DNA of 64,000 bases from Synergistaceae bacterium (GTDB taxonomy: Bacteria; Synergistota; Synergistia; Synergistales; Synergistaceae), in assembly GCA_030533085.1 (NCBI GenBank), contig JAUNJZ010000001.1:88814-152813 (forward strand), given 5' to 3'. Positions 54,292 through 62,700 of this stretch are shown here, piece by piece. Made by a program: the position numbers and the translations under genes. Numbering within the stretch: the first letter of the stretch is position 1; every line of letters starts with the position of its first letter. Under the pieces are notes generated by a model. That model did not search any database. It was not told the origin of the DNA and saw only the letters and a list, made by a program, of their open reading frames with translations.

Positions 54292-55680
54292 TCAATATCC
54301 CCACTCAAAATCGGGGCTTCCGGCGTCAAGCAGCCGCCTCTTCATATCCGCCGTTATCTCATCCAGCGCCTTCTTCGTGCGCCCCTCGCAGCGGGCGACA
54401 AGAACCGGCTGCGTATTTGAGGCGCGAACCAGCCCCCAGCCGTCTTTATATATGATTCTCACGCCGTCCACGGTTATCGTTTCAAGCTTCTGCTCCAGCG
54501 CCTCCCTCTTTACCCGCTCCACAACCTCGAATTTCAGCTCCTCCGGACAGTCGTAGCGCGTTTCTATCGTCGACGGATAAAGCGGTATCTCCGTCATCAG
54601 CTCCGAGAGCGTCCTGTCGGTATTTGAAATTATACGCGCAAGACGCCCCGCCGCGTAAAAAGCGTCGTCATAGCCGAAATATTCATCGGCAAAAAACATG
54701 TGGCCTGAGACCTCGCCGGAAAAAAGCGCCTTTTCCTCGCGCATCTTCGCCTTAACCAGGGAATGACCGGCGCACCACCATATAGGACGGCCGCCGAGCT
54801 TCTCCACAGCCTCCGGCAGCGCCATCGAGCTTTTCACCTCGCAAATCGCCACCGCCCCCGGATGAGCCGGAAGGATCTCGCTCCAGAAAAGCGCCATCAG
54901 CCTGTCGCCCCATATAACCTCGCCATTGTTGTCGACCACGCCTATCCTGTCGGAATCGCCGTCGAAGCCGACGCCGAAATCCGCCCCCACTGCCTTGACC
55001 GTCTCAATAAGCTTCGGCAGATTCTCGCGCTTCGTGGGGTCAGGGTGATGATTCGGGAATCTCCCATCCGGCTCGCTGTACAGCTCCGTCACATCGCAGC
55101 CGATACGGCGCAGGAACTCCGGCGCGTAAAGGCCGCCGGTGCCGTTGCCGGAGTCGCAGACGATCTTCGGCTTCCTCGCCCCAAGCTTTATTTTAGATAC
55201 GAGCATATCGATAAACTCTCCGTTTATCCCATGCAGCGTCGTCCTGCCGGGGCTATCCGCCTTCACAGCCCCTCCGCCCGCGATGATCTCATATATCTCC
55301 TTGATATCGCCGCCCCAGAGCGTGCCCCTGCCGTAAGCCACTTTAAGCCCGTTGAACTCGCTTGGATTGTGGCTTCCCGTCACCATCATCCCGCCGCCGG
55401 CGTTAAAGCGGTAGAGACTCCAATAAAAGGCCGGCGTGGAAGAAAGTCCGATATCCGTGACATTTATACCGGCGTCATTCAGCCCGCGCGCCGCCGCCGC
55501 CTTGATCCGCGGGGTAGAAAGACGCGCGTCGCCTCCCAGCGCCGCCTCAGTCACGCCGCGCCGCGCGAGCCAGTTTCCATAGGCCAGACCGATAAGATAG
55601 ACATTCTCGTCAGTCAGCTCCTTATCCGCTATACCTCTGATATCATATTCACGAAATATATGTTCCGGAACAACGCTCAT
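54292..55680 (-). CDS. Phosphomannomutase / phosphoglucomutase
   Basis: 462 residues of the alpha-D-phosphohexomutase family. Start IFREYDIRGIADKELTDE; catalytic serine in MMVTGSHNPSEFNGLK near residue 98-115; metal loop GFDGDSDRIGVVD near 240; sugar-specificity loop SGEVSGHMFF near 325; and phosphate-binding RASNTQPVLVARCEG near 425. It isomerises mannose-1/6-phosphate or glucose-1/6-phosphate for envelope sugars. The 55-base gap to the NifU-like gene carries that gene's ribosome site. Confidence 0.92.
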   Translation of the reverse strand: MSVVPEHIFREYDIRGIADKELTDENVYLIGLAYGNWLARRGVTEAALGGDARLSTPRIKAAAARGLNDAGINVTDIGLSSTPAFYWSLYRFNAGGGMMVTGSHNPSEFNGLKVAYGRGTLWGGDIKEIYEIIAGGGAVKADSPGRTTLHGINGEFIDMLVSKIKLGARKPKIVCDSGNGTGGLYAPEFLRRIGCDVTELYSEPDGRFPNHHPDPTKRENLPKLIETVKAVGADFGVGFDGDSDRIGVVDNNGEVIWGDRLMALFWSEILPAHPGAVAICEVKSSMALPEAVEKLGGRPIWWCAGHSLVKAKMREEKALFSGEVSGHMFFADEYFGYDDAFYAAGRLARIISNTDRTLSELMTEIPLYPSTIETRYDCPEELKFEVVERVKREALEQKLETITVDGVRIIYKDGWGLVRASNTQPVLVARCEGRTKKALDEITADMKRRLLDAGSPDFEWGY

Positions 55681-55720
55681 CTACAATAACCTCCGTTTTT
55701 ACAATAATGCCTCGCCGCCG

Positions 55721-56338
55721 CTACTGCCGCCCGACCGCCATCACGCCTGTCACCTTCATCACAGGGCCGAGATTCAGAGCCTCCTCGATATTCACCTTAT
55801 TGAAAGAGGCGAGAAATCTCGTCTTCAGCCCGAGAGCCTCAGCCGCCAGATAGACATTCTGGCTCATCGCTCCGGTCGCTATATAGTTGAAATTATCCAT
55901 ATTCATAGTACCGCTGCTGACAAATACGAGAATACAGGGGGCGCTCTTCGCGAAATCCTGCGACACCGCGCGCCTGCTGCAATTCTTCTCCGACGATATC
56001 TGCATCAGCGCGTTCTTCTCCCAATTATAGAGATAGCTGCCGCTCTTCATCATCACGTAAACGGAGACATATGGCTCGCGCCCCATCGCCATCGGCACAG
56101 TCCAGCCCTTTGGCTCGCGGTTCCTGCCGGTCGCCGCCCACAGAAGAGTCGAAAGCTCCTCCGTTGAAAGCTCCTGCGGCTTGAAATCTGACTGCGCCGC
56201 CGACGAACGGTTTGCGATAGCATCAAGGACCCCAGGCCCGCCGCTCCTCTGCGGCGAGGTGAGCACGATATTCGCCGCGAAGGCGCAGGAAACGGTCGCC
56301 AGCAGCAGCGCCGCCGTCAGTACGATTGTCTTTTTCAT
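55721..56338 (-). CDS. Exported nitroreductase-like protein (SagB/ThcOx type)
   Basis: 205 residues. Signal peptide (KKTIVLTAALLLATVSCAFA). The nitroreductase core shows AIANRSSAAQSDF, LSTEELSTLLWAATGRNREPKGWTVPMAMGREPYVSVYVMM, the flavin-pocket type blocks and YIATGAMSQNVYLAAEALGLKTRFLASF. This SagB-like form is found in many anaerobes outside toxin clusters. The cysteines and the secretion signal suggest an envelope redox enzyme. Substrate not known. Confidence 0.88.
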   Translation of the reverse strand: MKKTIVLTAALLLATVSCAFAANIVLTSPQRSGGPGVLDAIANRSSAAQSDFKPQELSTEELSTLLWAATGRNREPKGWTVPMAMGREPYVSVYVMMKSGSYLYNWEKNALMQISSEKNCSRRAVSQDFAKSAPCILVFVSSGTMNMDNFNYIATGAMSQNVYLAAEALGLKTRFLASFNKVNIEEALNLGPVMKVTGVMAVGRQ

Positions 56339-56369
56339 ATCGGATTCCTCCTAAGTATTTGATAAAACG

Positions 56370-57152
56370 CTACGAAAACCACGGCCACGAGGCCGGATAA
56401 CCGAAGAGCGTCAAAATCTTTTCTCCGAAAAAAATAGCCGCCGCCATCCCCGCGCAAAGAAAAGGGCCAAGCGGCACCGCCGTCTTGCGCGTAACCCTGC
56501 CTGCCAGCAGCAGCGGGATGACCACCGCCCCCCCGCACATAAAGCCGAGATAAAGCGAAAGCAGCGTCAGCTTCAAACCCATAAAAGCGCCGATCCCCAG
56601 CATCAGCATAGCGTCCCCCAGCCCCATACGCCCCCTGCTCAGCAGGATAATAAGGCCGATAAACCCGAAACCGGCCGCCGCGCCGGCAGCTCCGTCAAGC
56701 AGAGCAGGAGGCCCGCCCCAGATACGCGCCGCCATTCCCGCGGCCGCCATAGCCAGCGCCCAGGAATCATAAATATATCCGCTATCAAGATCCGTCAGCG
56801 TGTTGAAGGCAAGAAAAGGAGTCGCCGCGACACAGAAAAAGAAGGCGGGGGAGAGGCCGAAACGCCAGAAAGAAAGGGCGCAGAAAAGACCGCCCGCCAA
56901 CTCAGCCAGAAAATGACGCGGCGGAATCTTCGCGCGGCATCTTCTGCAGCGTCCCTGAAGCAGGATATAAGAAACGACGGGGATCAGGTCGCAGGAAGAA
57001 AGCCGTTCCCCGCAGCTGTCGCAGACGGAGCGCTCCCCCCCCCACCATTTTTTCTCCGCGACAGTCCGCATAGCCGCCGCGTTCGCAAAAGAGCCGAGCG
57101 CCGCGCCGATACAAAAACCGAGAAAGATATAAACGCCGCAACCATAGACCAT
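56370..57152 (-). CDS. pilD: Prepilin peptidase (A24 family)
   Basis: 260 residues with about eight TM. The N-terminal domain has two CxxC pairs (CDSCGERLSSCD near 45-56, CRRCRAKIP near 70), after IGAALGSFANAAAMR. The catalytic aspartates are in NTLTDLDSGYIYD near 118 and RGRMGLGDAMLMLG near 172. It cleaves type IV pilin or type II secretion pseudopilin leaders and may also methylate them. No pilin genes are nearby. Confidence 0.92.
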   Translation of the reverse strand: MVYGCGVYIFLGFCIGAALGSFANAAAMRTVAEKKWWGGERSVCDSCGERLSSCDLIPVVSYILLQGRCRRCRAKIPPRHFLAELAGGLFCALSFWRFGLSPAFFFCVAATPFLAFNTLTDLDSGYIYDSWALAMAAAGMAARIWGGPPALLDGAAGAAAGFGFIGLIILLSRGRMGLGDAMLMLGIGAFMGLKLTLLSLYLGFMCGGAVVIPLLLAGRVTRKTAVPLGPFLCAGMAAAIFFGEKILTLFGYPASWPWFS

Positions 57153-57234
57153 ATAGACACCCCGACAATCAAGCGTATAATACGGCTATATTTTACACGC
57201 AACAGCGACTATTTCATACTGAGGAGATGGCAAA

Positions 57235-57447
57235 ATGCCGATAGTGATGGTAAATATCAGAGAAGGGCGCAGCGTCGATCAGAAACGCGCGATGGTAACG
57301 GGAATGACGAAAGTCCTCTGCGAAACGATGGAAGTTCCGCAAAGCTCCGTGCGCATCATCATCAACGAAATGAAAGACGACAACTTCGCGATAGCCGGAA
57401 CATTGGTCCGCGACGACCCGACAAGGCAAATGAAAAAGAAAGCCTGA
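57235..57447 (+). CDS. 4-oxalocrotonate tautomerase family protein
   Basis: 70 residues. After removal of Met1 the N-terminus is Pro1 (MPIVMVNIREGRS), the catalytic base of the tautomerases. The rest has the usual helix and second strand (VPQSSVRIIINEMKDDNFAIAG). Substrate unknown. AGGAGATGG precedes the start. Confidence 0.9.
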   Translation: MPIVMVNIREGRSVDQKRAMVTGMTKVLCETMEVPQSSVRIIINEMKDDNFAIAGTLVRDDPTRQMKKKA

Positions 57448-57565
57448 CGCGCAACGCAGCTTTTTTATTTCAACATTTAACGACAGGCGCGCCCCTGAAA
57501 TCGCCGGCCCGCAATGTGTTAAAGAAAGACAATTGGGTTGTTTGCGAAAATTAAAGAATAAATAT

Positions 57566-57611
57566 AAATCCGGCCTGGCTGCGGGGCATTTTTTGCAGCC
57601 AGACCGGATTT
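57566..57611. terminator. Bidirectional terminator between the tautomerase and the prophage-edge genes
   Basis: AAATCCGGCCTGGCTGC and GCAGCCAGACCGGATTT form a long stem with one mismatch; T-rich on both sides. Confidence 0.75.
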
Positions 57612-57620
57612 ATCATATTT

Positions 57621-58100
57621 TTATGGACGCGCGAATTTCACAAGGGCTTCTCCAATAGCCAATATTCCACCGTTGTTTAGTATGATTATCAGCAGAATAA
57701 AACCCAATAGTAAAGTGATTGCAAACGACGACGCGAATCCCTGCCAAAACCCATAAAACCAGCCCTTAGGCTCGCACTTTTTTGCAAGCGATTCATACCT
57801 CAATCTATACTCCGCTTCGAGCTTATCATGCTCTTCCTGGAGGGCATTACTCGCGACTTCCCCGGCAAATTTATTTATTATCATGTCCGCTCTGAGGCGA
57901 TAATATTCAAGCCGCTTATCTGTTTGCAACTCAACGAACCCTGAAAGATCTATATTATTCTCGCCTTTGTCCTTCTTGTTTTTTATCCACTCCTGTTTTT
58001 CAGACTTATATAAGGCGTAAGCGATGTGCCCGACTATATCGGCTTCATCGCTTACCAACCTTTCAAATACGTCGTTATAATCTTTATCTCCCTTAGACAT
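57621..58100 (-). CDS. Membrane protein with coiled-coil, prophage-edge
   Basis: 159 residues. The N-terminal two-thirds are hydrophilic and helical with a coiled-coil-like part (NALQEEHDKLEAEYRLRYESL), followed by one TM (FASSFAITLLLGFILLIIILNN) and a short tail. I do not recognise a family. The ATG overlaps the stop of the 59-residue gene upstream. Lower GC than flanking genes; likely part of the mobile region. Confidence 0.65.
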   Translation of the reverse strand: MSKGDKDYNDVFERLVSDEADIVGHIAYALYKSEKQEWIKNKKDKGENNIDLSGFVELQTDKRLEYYRLRADMIINKFAGEVASNALQEEHDKLEAEYRLRYESLAKKCEPKGWFYGFWQGFASSFAITLLLGFILLIIILNNGGILAIGEALVKFARP

Positions 58101-58272
58101 TGGCCTCTTGCCTTACAGATTCAAGAGCCTTTTTATAAGCGTCGCGCATCTCCTGCCGCGTTAAATTTATCCGAATACCGCCGGAAAGTCTTGACGAATG
58201 AGGACGCTTTACCAACATGTCCTGTAGAGCCTTATCTATGGCATTCTGGCTAATCGCTATAGTTCGGGTCAT
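58093..58272 (-). CDS. 59-residue protein, prophage-edge
   Basis: Begins MTRTIAISQNAIDKALQDML and continues with KRPHSSRL, then an acidic-basic helical end (LTRQEMRDAYKKALESVRQE). A strong ribosome site (AGGGAGGAG, eight bases upstream) and overlap with the next gene support it. No family recognised; small size and tight coupling recall toxin-antitoxin or phage accessory pairs, but I see no toxin signature in the downstream gene. Confidence 0.6.
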   Translation of the reverse strand: MTRTIAISQNAIDKALQDMLVKRPHSSRLSGGIRINLTRQEMRDAYKKALESVRQEANV

Positions 58273-58559
58273 ATCTTCCGCTCCTCCCTAAAGACTTCAT
58301 CATCTTATTTATTCGTATTCTCCATGCTGATATTATTATACCTCTTTTTATGTCATGCGCATAATATGTGCCTTTACTGAGATTTATCACATTAGGGGTC
58401 ATAGACGGTATCTTGGTGCCGGAGGGGGGCACATCACCACAAGCCTATCACTATAAAAATTAAGTTATTTTACATTTGAGACACTAAATGAGACACGCAA
58501 AAAAGAATAAAAAAAGAGGCGGTGGACCGTCTATGCGACTAGCCCCCGCCTCAAACAGC
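58273..58559. other. Intergenic region between the edge genes and the lysis cassette
   Basis: Contains the lysis-cassette terminator at 58504-58552 and a short direct repeat GAGACAC (58479-58485 and 58491-58497 approximately). A frame of 60 codons at 58250-58432 overlaps the preceding gene and lacks a clear ribosome site. No other gene seen. Confidence 0.4.
58504..58552 (-). terminator. Terminator of the prophage lysis/structural operon
   Basis: On the minus strand GAGGCGG (58546-58552) and CCGCCTC (58516-58522) form a stem, followed by TTTTTTTATTC. Confidence 0.7.
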
Positions 58560-59102
58560 TTACATCTTAATCCCCGCGGCTTTTGCCAGCGCCCGCGTCC
58601 TGTTGCACCAGCCCTTAAGAAAAACCTTCTGCGAAGGCCTGGCCTCGACAATCTTATCGTAGTAATTGAGCCTCTTGATAATCAGCATCTTCGACAGATA
58701 CAGCCCGTTACTCCACGCAAGCTTATACAGCGCCTCCCGCGTCCTCGGCCCCCACTTGCCATCGATCGTCAACTCCGCCCCGCAAGATACACAGGCGCGC
58801 TGAGCGATCTTCGCCGCCCCGGCCATACCGTGGTTTACAGCTACATCGAACATAATCATATCCACCGGCTCGCCATAGCGCCCCCAATCATGGGGCTGCC
58901 AGTAATTTGCCCGATAAATACGAAGGGCTTCGTCCTTAGACAAAGCCCTCACATCCGTATGCCCAACCAGCTTCTTCTTATGCGCGCACTCAAGCGCCCC
59001 CTGCGTAATCCCCATATTCGTAGGGCCGCCCCTATCCGCGGGATGATCGACAAAACCCCCTTCCCACGGCAGCGTAAACCTGATAGCCCGCTCCCAGCTC
59101 AT
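58560..59102 (-). CDS. Phage endolysin, GH108 N-acetylmuramidase
   Basis: 180 residues. The N-terminal catalytic domain has the GH108 signature WEGGFVDHPADRGGPTNMGIT (catalytic Glu at the EGGF), positions 13-33, and a peptidoglycan-binding domain (CGAELTIDGKWGPRTREALYKL) in the middle. It cleaves the peptidoglycan backbone for host lysis. Overlaps the holin-region gene by four bases. Confidence 0.93.
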   Translation of the reverse strand: MSWERAIRFTLPWEGGFVDHPADRGGPTNMGITQGALECAHKKKLVGHTDVRALSKDEALRIYRANYWQPHDWGRYGEPVDMIMFDVAVNHGMAGAAKIAQRACVSCGAELTIDGKWGPRTREALYKLAWSNGLYLSKMLIIKRLNYYDKIVEARPSQKVFLKGWCNRTRALAKAAGIKM

Positions 59103-59503
59103 TTAATGCCGTACCTTCTGTACATCGCCTCGATCCGCTCGTCAAGGCACATATCCTCTTTTACCGCGGCCCTTGCCTCTTCCGCCGGCATATCAGCCAC
59201 AGCCGCCACCTTCTCCAGCTGATCCGCAGAAAACTCCGTACCGCTCCAATCGTGCCCCAGAACAAGATTCAGCTTATCGCAAACCATATCCGCCAGCAGC
59301 CCGAACAACGGACCGTCAAACGGCTCCAGATACCACGGCAGCCGCACCATATCGTCAAGGCGCGCCACCACATAACGGCGCTTATCCTCCCCGCTCGCCC
59401 CGGGAATCCCCCTCTCCGCATCCATTACCAGCTGCACAGCCCACAGCTTCAACGACGACACGGCTCCCGCCGCAAACCTTGCCAACAACTCAGTCAAATT
59501 CAT
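59099..59503 (-). CDS. Phage protein of unknown function in the lysis cassette
   Basis: 134 residues, soluble and helical. MNLTELLARFAAGAVSSLKL..., then RRYVVARLDDMVRLPWYLEPF and LVLGHDWSGTEF. I do not recognise the family; by place it lies between a holin-like gene and the endolysin, overlapping both by four bases. It resembles holin-associated (LLH-like) proteins in size but has only one weak hydrophobic stretch. Confidence 0.65.
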   Translation of the reverse strand: MNLTELLARFAAGAVSSLKLWAVQLVMDAERGIPGASGEDKRRYVVARLDDMVRLPWYLEPFDGPLFGLLADMVCDKLNLVLGHDWSGTEFSADQLEKVAAVADMPAEEARAAVKEDMCLDERIEAMYRRYGIK

Positions 59504-59739
59504 CGATACTCCTCCTTGTCAATCCTATCAATGCGCTTATGCGCCGACTTCGCCGACTCCTCGACACGCGCCAAACGTTCGCTGTTCTCATCCATCTTCT
59601 CATCCATCTTTAACAGCGTAACCTCAATCTTCTCGATACACTCCTTCATTGGAGCAATCACCACATACCGCATCCCGCCGAAAATAAACCCTGCAATCGA
59701 AATATACCCGACAACATCATGCAAAGAAATCTGCATCAC
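59500..59739 (-). CDS. Small membrane coiled-coil protein, holin/XhlA-like
   Basis: 79 residues. One N-terminal TM (VVGYISIAGFIFGGMRYVVIA) and a coiled-coil tail (IEKIEVTLLKMDEKMDENSERLARVEESAKSAHKRIDRI). The layout matches small phage haemolysin/holin helpers. Overlaps the large protein gene by four bases, so the lysis genes are coupled to it. Confidence 0.7.
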   Translation of the reverse strand: MMQISLHDVVGYISIAGFIFGGMRYVVIAPMKECIEKIEVTLLKMDEKMDENSERLARVEESAKSAHKRIDRIDKEEYR

Positions 59740-62700
59740 ATCGCTCCCCTCCGCCTGTCATACACCTCAAGAGCCATCCGCGCGATACCATTCGCGCGCT
59801 CCGTCAGACTGTCAATCCGCTCCTTCTTCTGAGCCGGAGACATACTTCGAGAATCCTTGACCTGCCCTATCTGCTTCCAGATATCGGCAATCGCCCTGCG
59901 CCTCCGATTCATCATCTCGTACAACCCTGCACTCGCGCTCCGCGACCTCTCAGCCCTCGCGCCGTTATATTCGCGCTCCAACTCCTCAACCACACTGTAA
60001 AAACGGTCCTGATAATGATTAGAAGACTGCGAACTAACAGTATAAGGCCGCAACAGCGTACTGCCACTCCAGCTCCTCGCCGGCGCTGGAGCCCTGCTTG
60101 AATCAAAGACATCAAACAGATGAGCAGCCTGCCCCGCTATCGTACCGCCATACCCGCGTATCAGATGATCCGCCACACGAGGCGACAGCCCAAAACCCCC
60201 CGCCAGCTTCGCCGGATAAGACGTACTCCCGCCATACTGCAAGCGGGCAGGCAGCTTCTGTTCACGCAGCGGCACAATAGGCCGATCCTGGAAAGAATCC
60301 TTATTCGCCCACACCTCCATCATCGGCCGCAGCAACGCTATCTGTAAATCAGGGACAGCCGCCTCCTTCAAAGAAGACAGATACCCATACGACGCCGCGG
60401 GGTCATTCAAAAACAGCTTATCCAGCGCCCGCTTCGCGCCTCCGCCGAAAAGCACCCCCAACTCAAAAGGCATCGGTACACGGACAAAACTGCCGGCCTC
60501 CATCCCCGGCAGACGAAACAGCCAGTGCGTATCCTTAATACCCTTATCCAGCGCCTTATACTCCTCGTCATCGTGATACAAAAGCCACTCCAATACCGAC
60601 GGCAGCATCAGGTATAAACCCGCCTTCATCGTCGACTCCACCGGCTTCTGAACAAAAGTCCGAACCGCCTTATCCAACCCCTGAAGCTGAGCGTTCAAAA
60701 AAGGCACATACCGGTTCATCTCACGTCCCAAATTGCTCGCCCGCTGGAAATCCGTATTCACCTCGCGAGCCTCCATCGCCGCCTGAGCAGACGGAATCCC
60801 CATCTCCCTAAGCTTCGTAAACTCGCGAAGCTTAGGCGCAAGCTCCACAGCCTCATTCGCGGCTCCCAGCCTCTCCAACGCGGCGCGCACAGACCTCATA
60901 CACTCCTTCAAACGGCCTCCCGAAAGCTGATCCTCAATCAGCCTCGGAACATTCTCCCGGCTCAACTCCACCATCGACGAATAAAAAACGCCATTTGCCC
61001 GCGCCGAATCGTAAGAATCCTTATCATTCAGCAGCTTCAAAACCCCGTCAAAAGTATTCACAATCGGCAAATTCGTCGGATCGGCAATCCGGCTCCCGCT
61101 CTGCACCGAGGCAGTAAAAGAATCTCTGACAAGATTCTTTAAAATGAACCAGGGATTATACCGCGTAGTCCCCATCTTAAACAGCTCCGCCGCCCGGCCG
61201 GCAAAGCGCGCGAAAGCCGCTTTAGACACCCCCGCCTCACCCAGAGAACGAAGCGCCTCATAAATCTCCGGATCCGTGGCATAATAACGCCGCTTCCCCC
61301 TATCCCAGACCGTAAACGTATTCGGCCCCTTCGGCCCCTTGCCGGGGACCCTCTCTGCCACCCGCATCAGCCCCGGCAGCCTTGAGATATTAATCAGCGT
61401 CTTCGCCACATCATTGCGCGCCTTTAAATCATAAAACTTCCTGTAATTGGAAAGCATCGAAACAACCGGATCCTGCCTCGACACCAGCGCGGAAGCCTCC
61501 TTCACCCCGGAGCGCCGGCCTATTGGATCCTGTAAATCCACAAAACCGCGCTCCCTCGCCTGCTGAGGAGACAACACCGAATAACCGCCATCTCCATCCT
61601 CATGAAGCATCGGGACATAATTCGGATACAGCTTACGCCACTCCCTCAGCTTCCTCCTCGTCAACATCCCCGTATCCACCAGAGTAGACTCCATCATCGA
61701 GTCATACTTCTCCCTCAAAGCCGCCGCCGCCAGACGAACCTTCTCCGGCGTCCTCTCGCGAATCCCGCGCAGCTCATGCGGAGCAAGCCCCAGCCCTGGA
61801 TTCATCCCATTCTCGTAATAATCCAGACCGCCCCCAGCCGTCAAATACAGCTTCAAAGCCCTATACTCATCGGCAGAAAAACCCCGCATCACAGAAAGAA
61901 AATCATCCACCTGAGCGATAGCCTCCGCCTGCTTCCCCGGCATCGTCCGCGCCTTCGCTTCAAGATTTATAGAATTAGGCAGCATACGCTTCAAACCGAA
62001 ACGCTCGGCCTTCTCCGCGTTAATCCCCAACCTGGCCATCATCTCCGGAGAATCGACGGCCTCCGCCACCATATCGCCCACCTCCGAAAAAACCTGCTGG
62101 CGGTCAAAAACCTCTCGCCGCGCCTTCCGCCACATATCGGCGCCCCACTGCCTCGGACTCCGCCGCGGAGGCTTCCCGCTGCCGACAACCGCGTCAAGCC
62201 TCGACTCCGGCGAGCCGAAATAATAATCGCGCGCCGCCTTAAACACAGGCTCGATCTTCGCGCGCGCCTCCGGATTAGAAGCCATAAACTCGTCAAAAAC
62301 CTTTGAATACTTCGGAAACATCCTGGAAGCCTGATCAGGATCGATACCGCGCCACTGATAAAACTGCGCCAGCCCCTCCGAAAGCCACTTATCAGGACTA
62401 TACCCCATAGACTCCCCAAACCTCGCGAACTCCGGCCAAACCTCCTCCCGCGTGCGATTTGACTCCGTAAGCCCATACAAATGGTCTATCCCATGCCCGA
62501 ACTCATGCAGCAAACTAGCGATATCATTACGCGCCCTTATGCGGATAATATCATTCTTATCTCCGTTATAAGGATTAAAAGAAATAAAACCGCCGAGCCC
62601 CTTCTTCCGAATCTGCCCCTCCCTCACCGGAACATTCAGCGCCTCAGAAATCAGCCTCTTCACATCGCCGACCTTCACCCCGGAAACCTCATTGCCGCGC

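Noticed and set aside
58250-58432. 60-codon minus-strand frame before the 59-residue gene
   Set aside because: It overlaps the better-supported gene in another frame and lacks a ribosome site.
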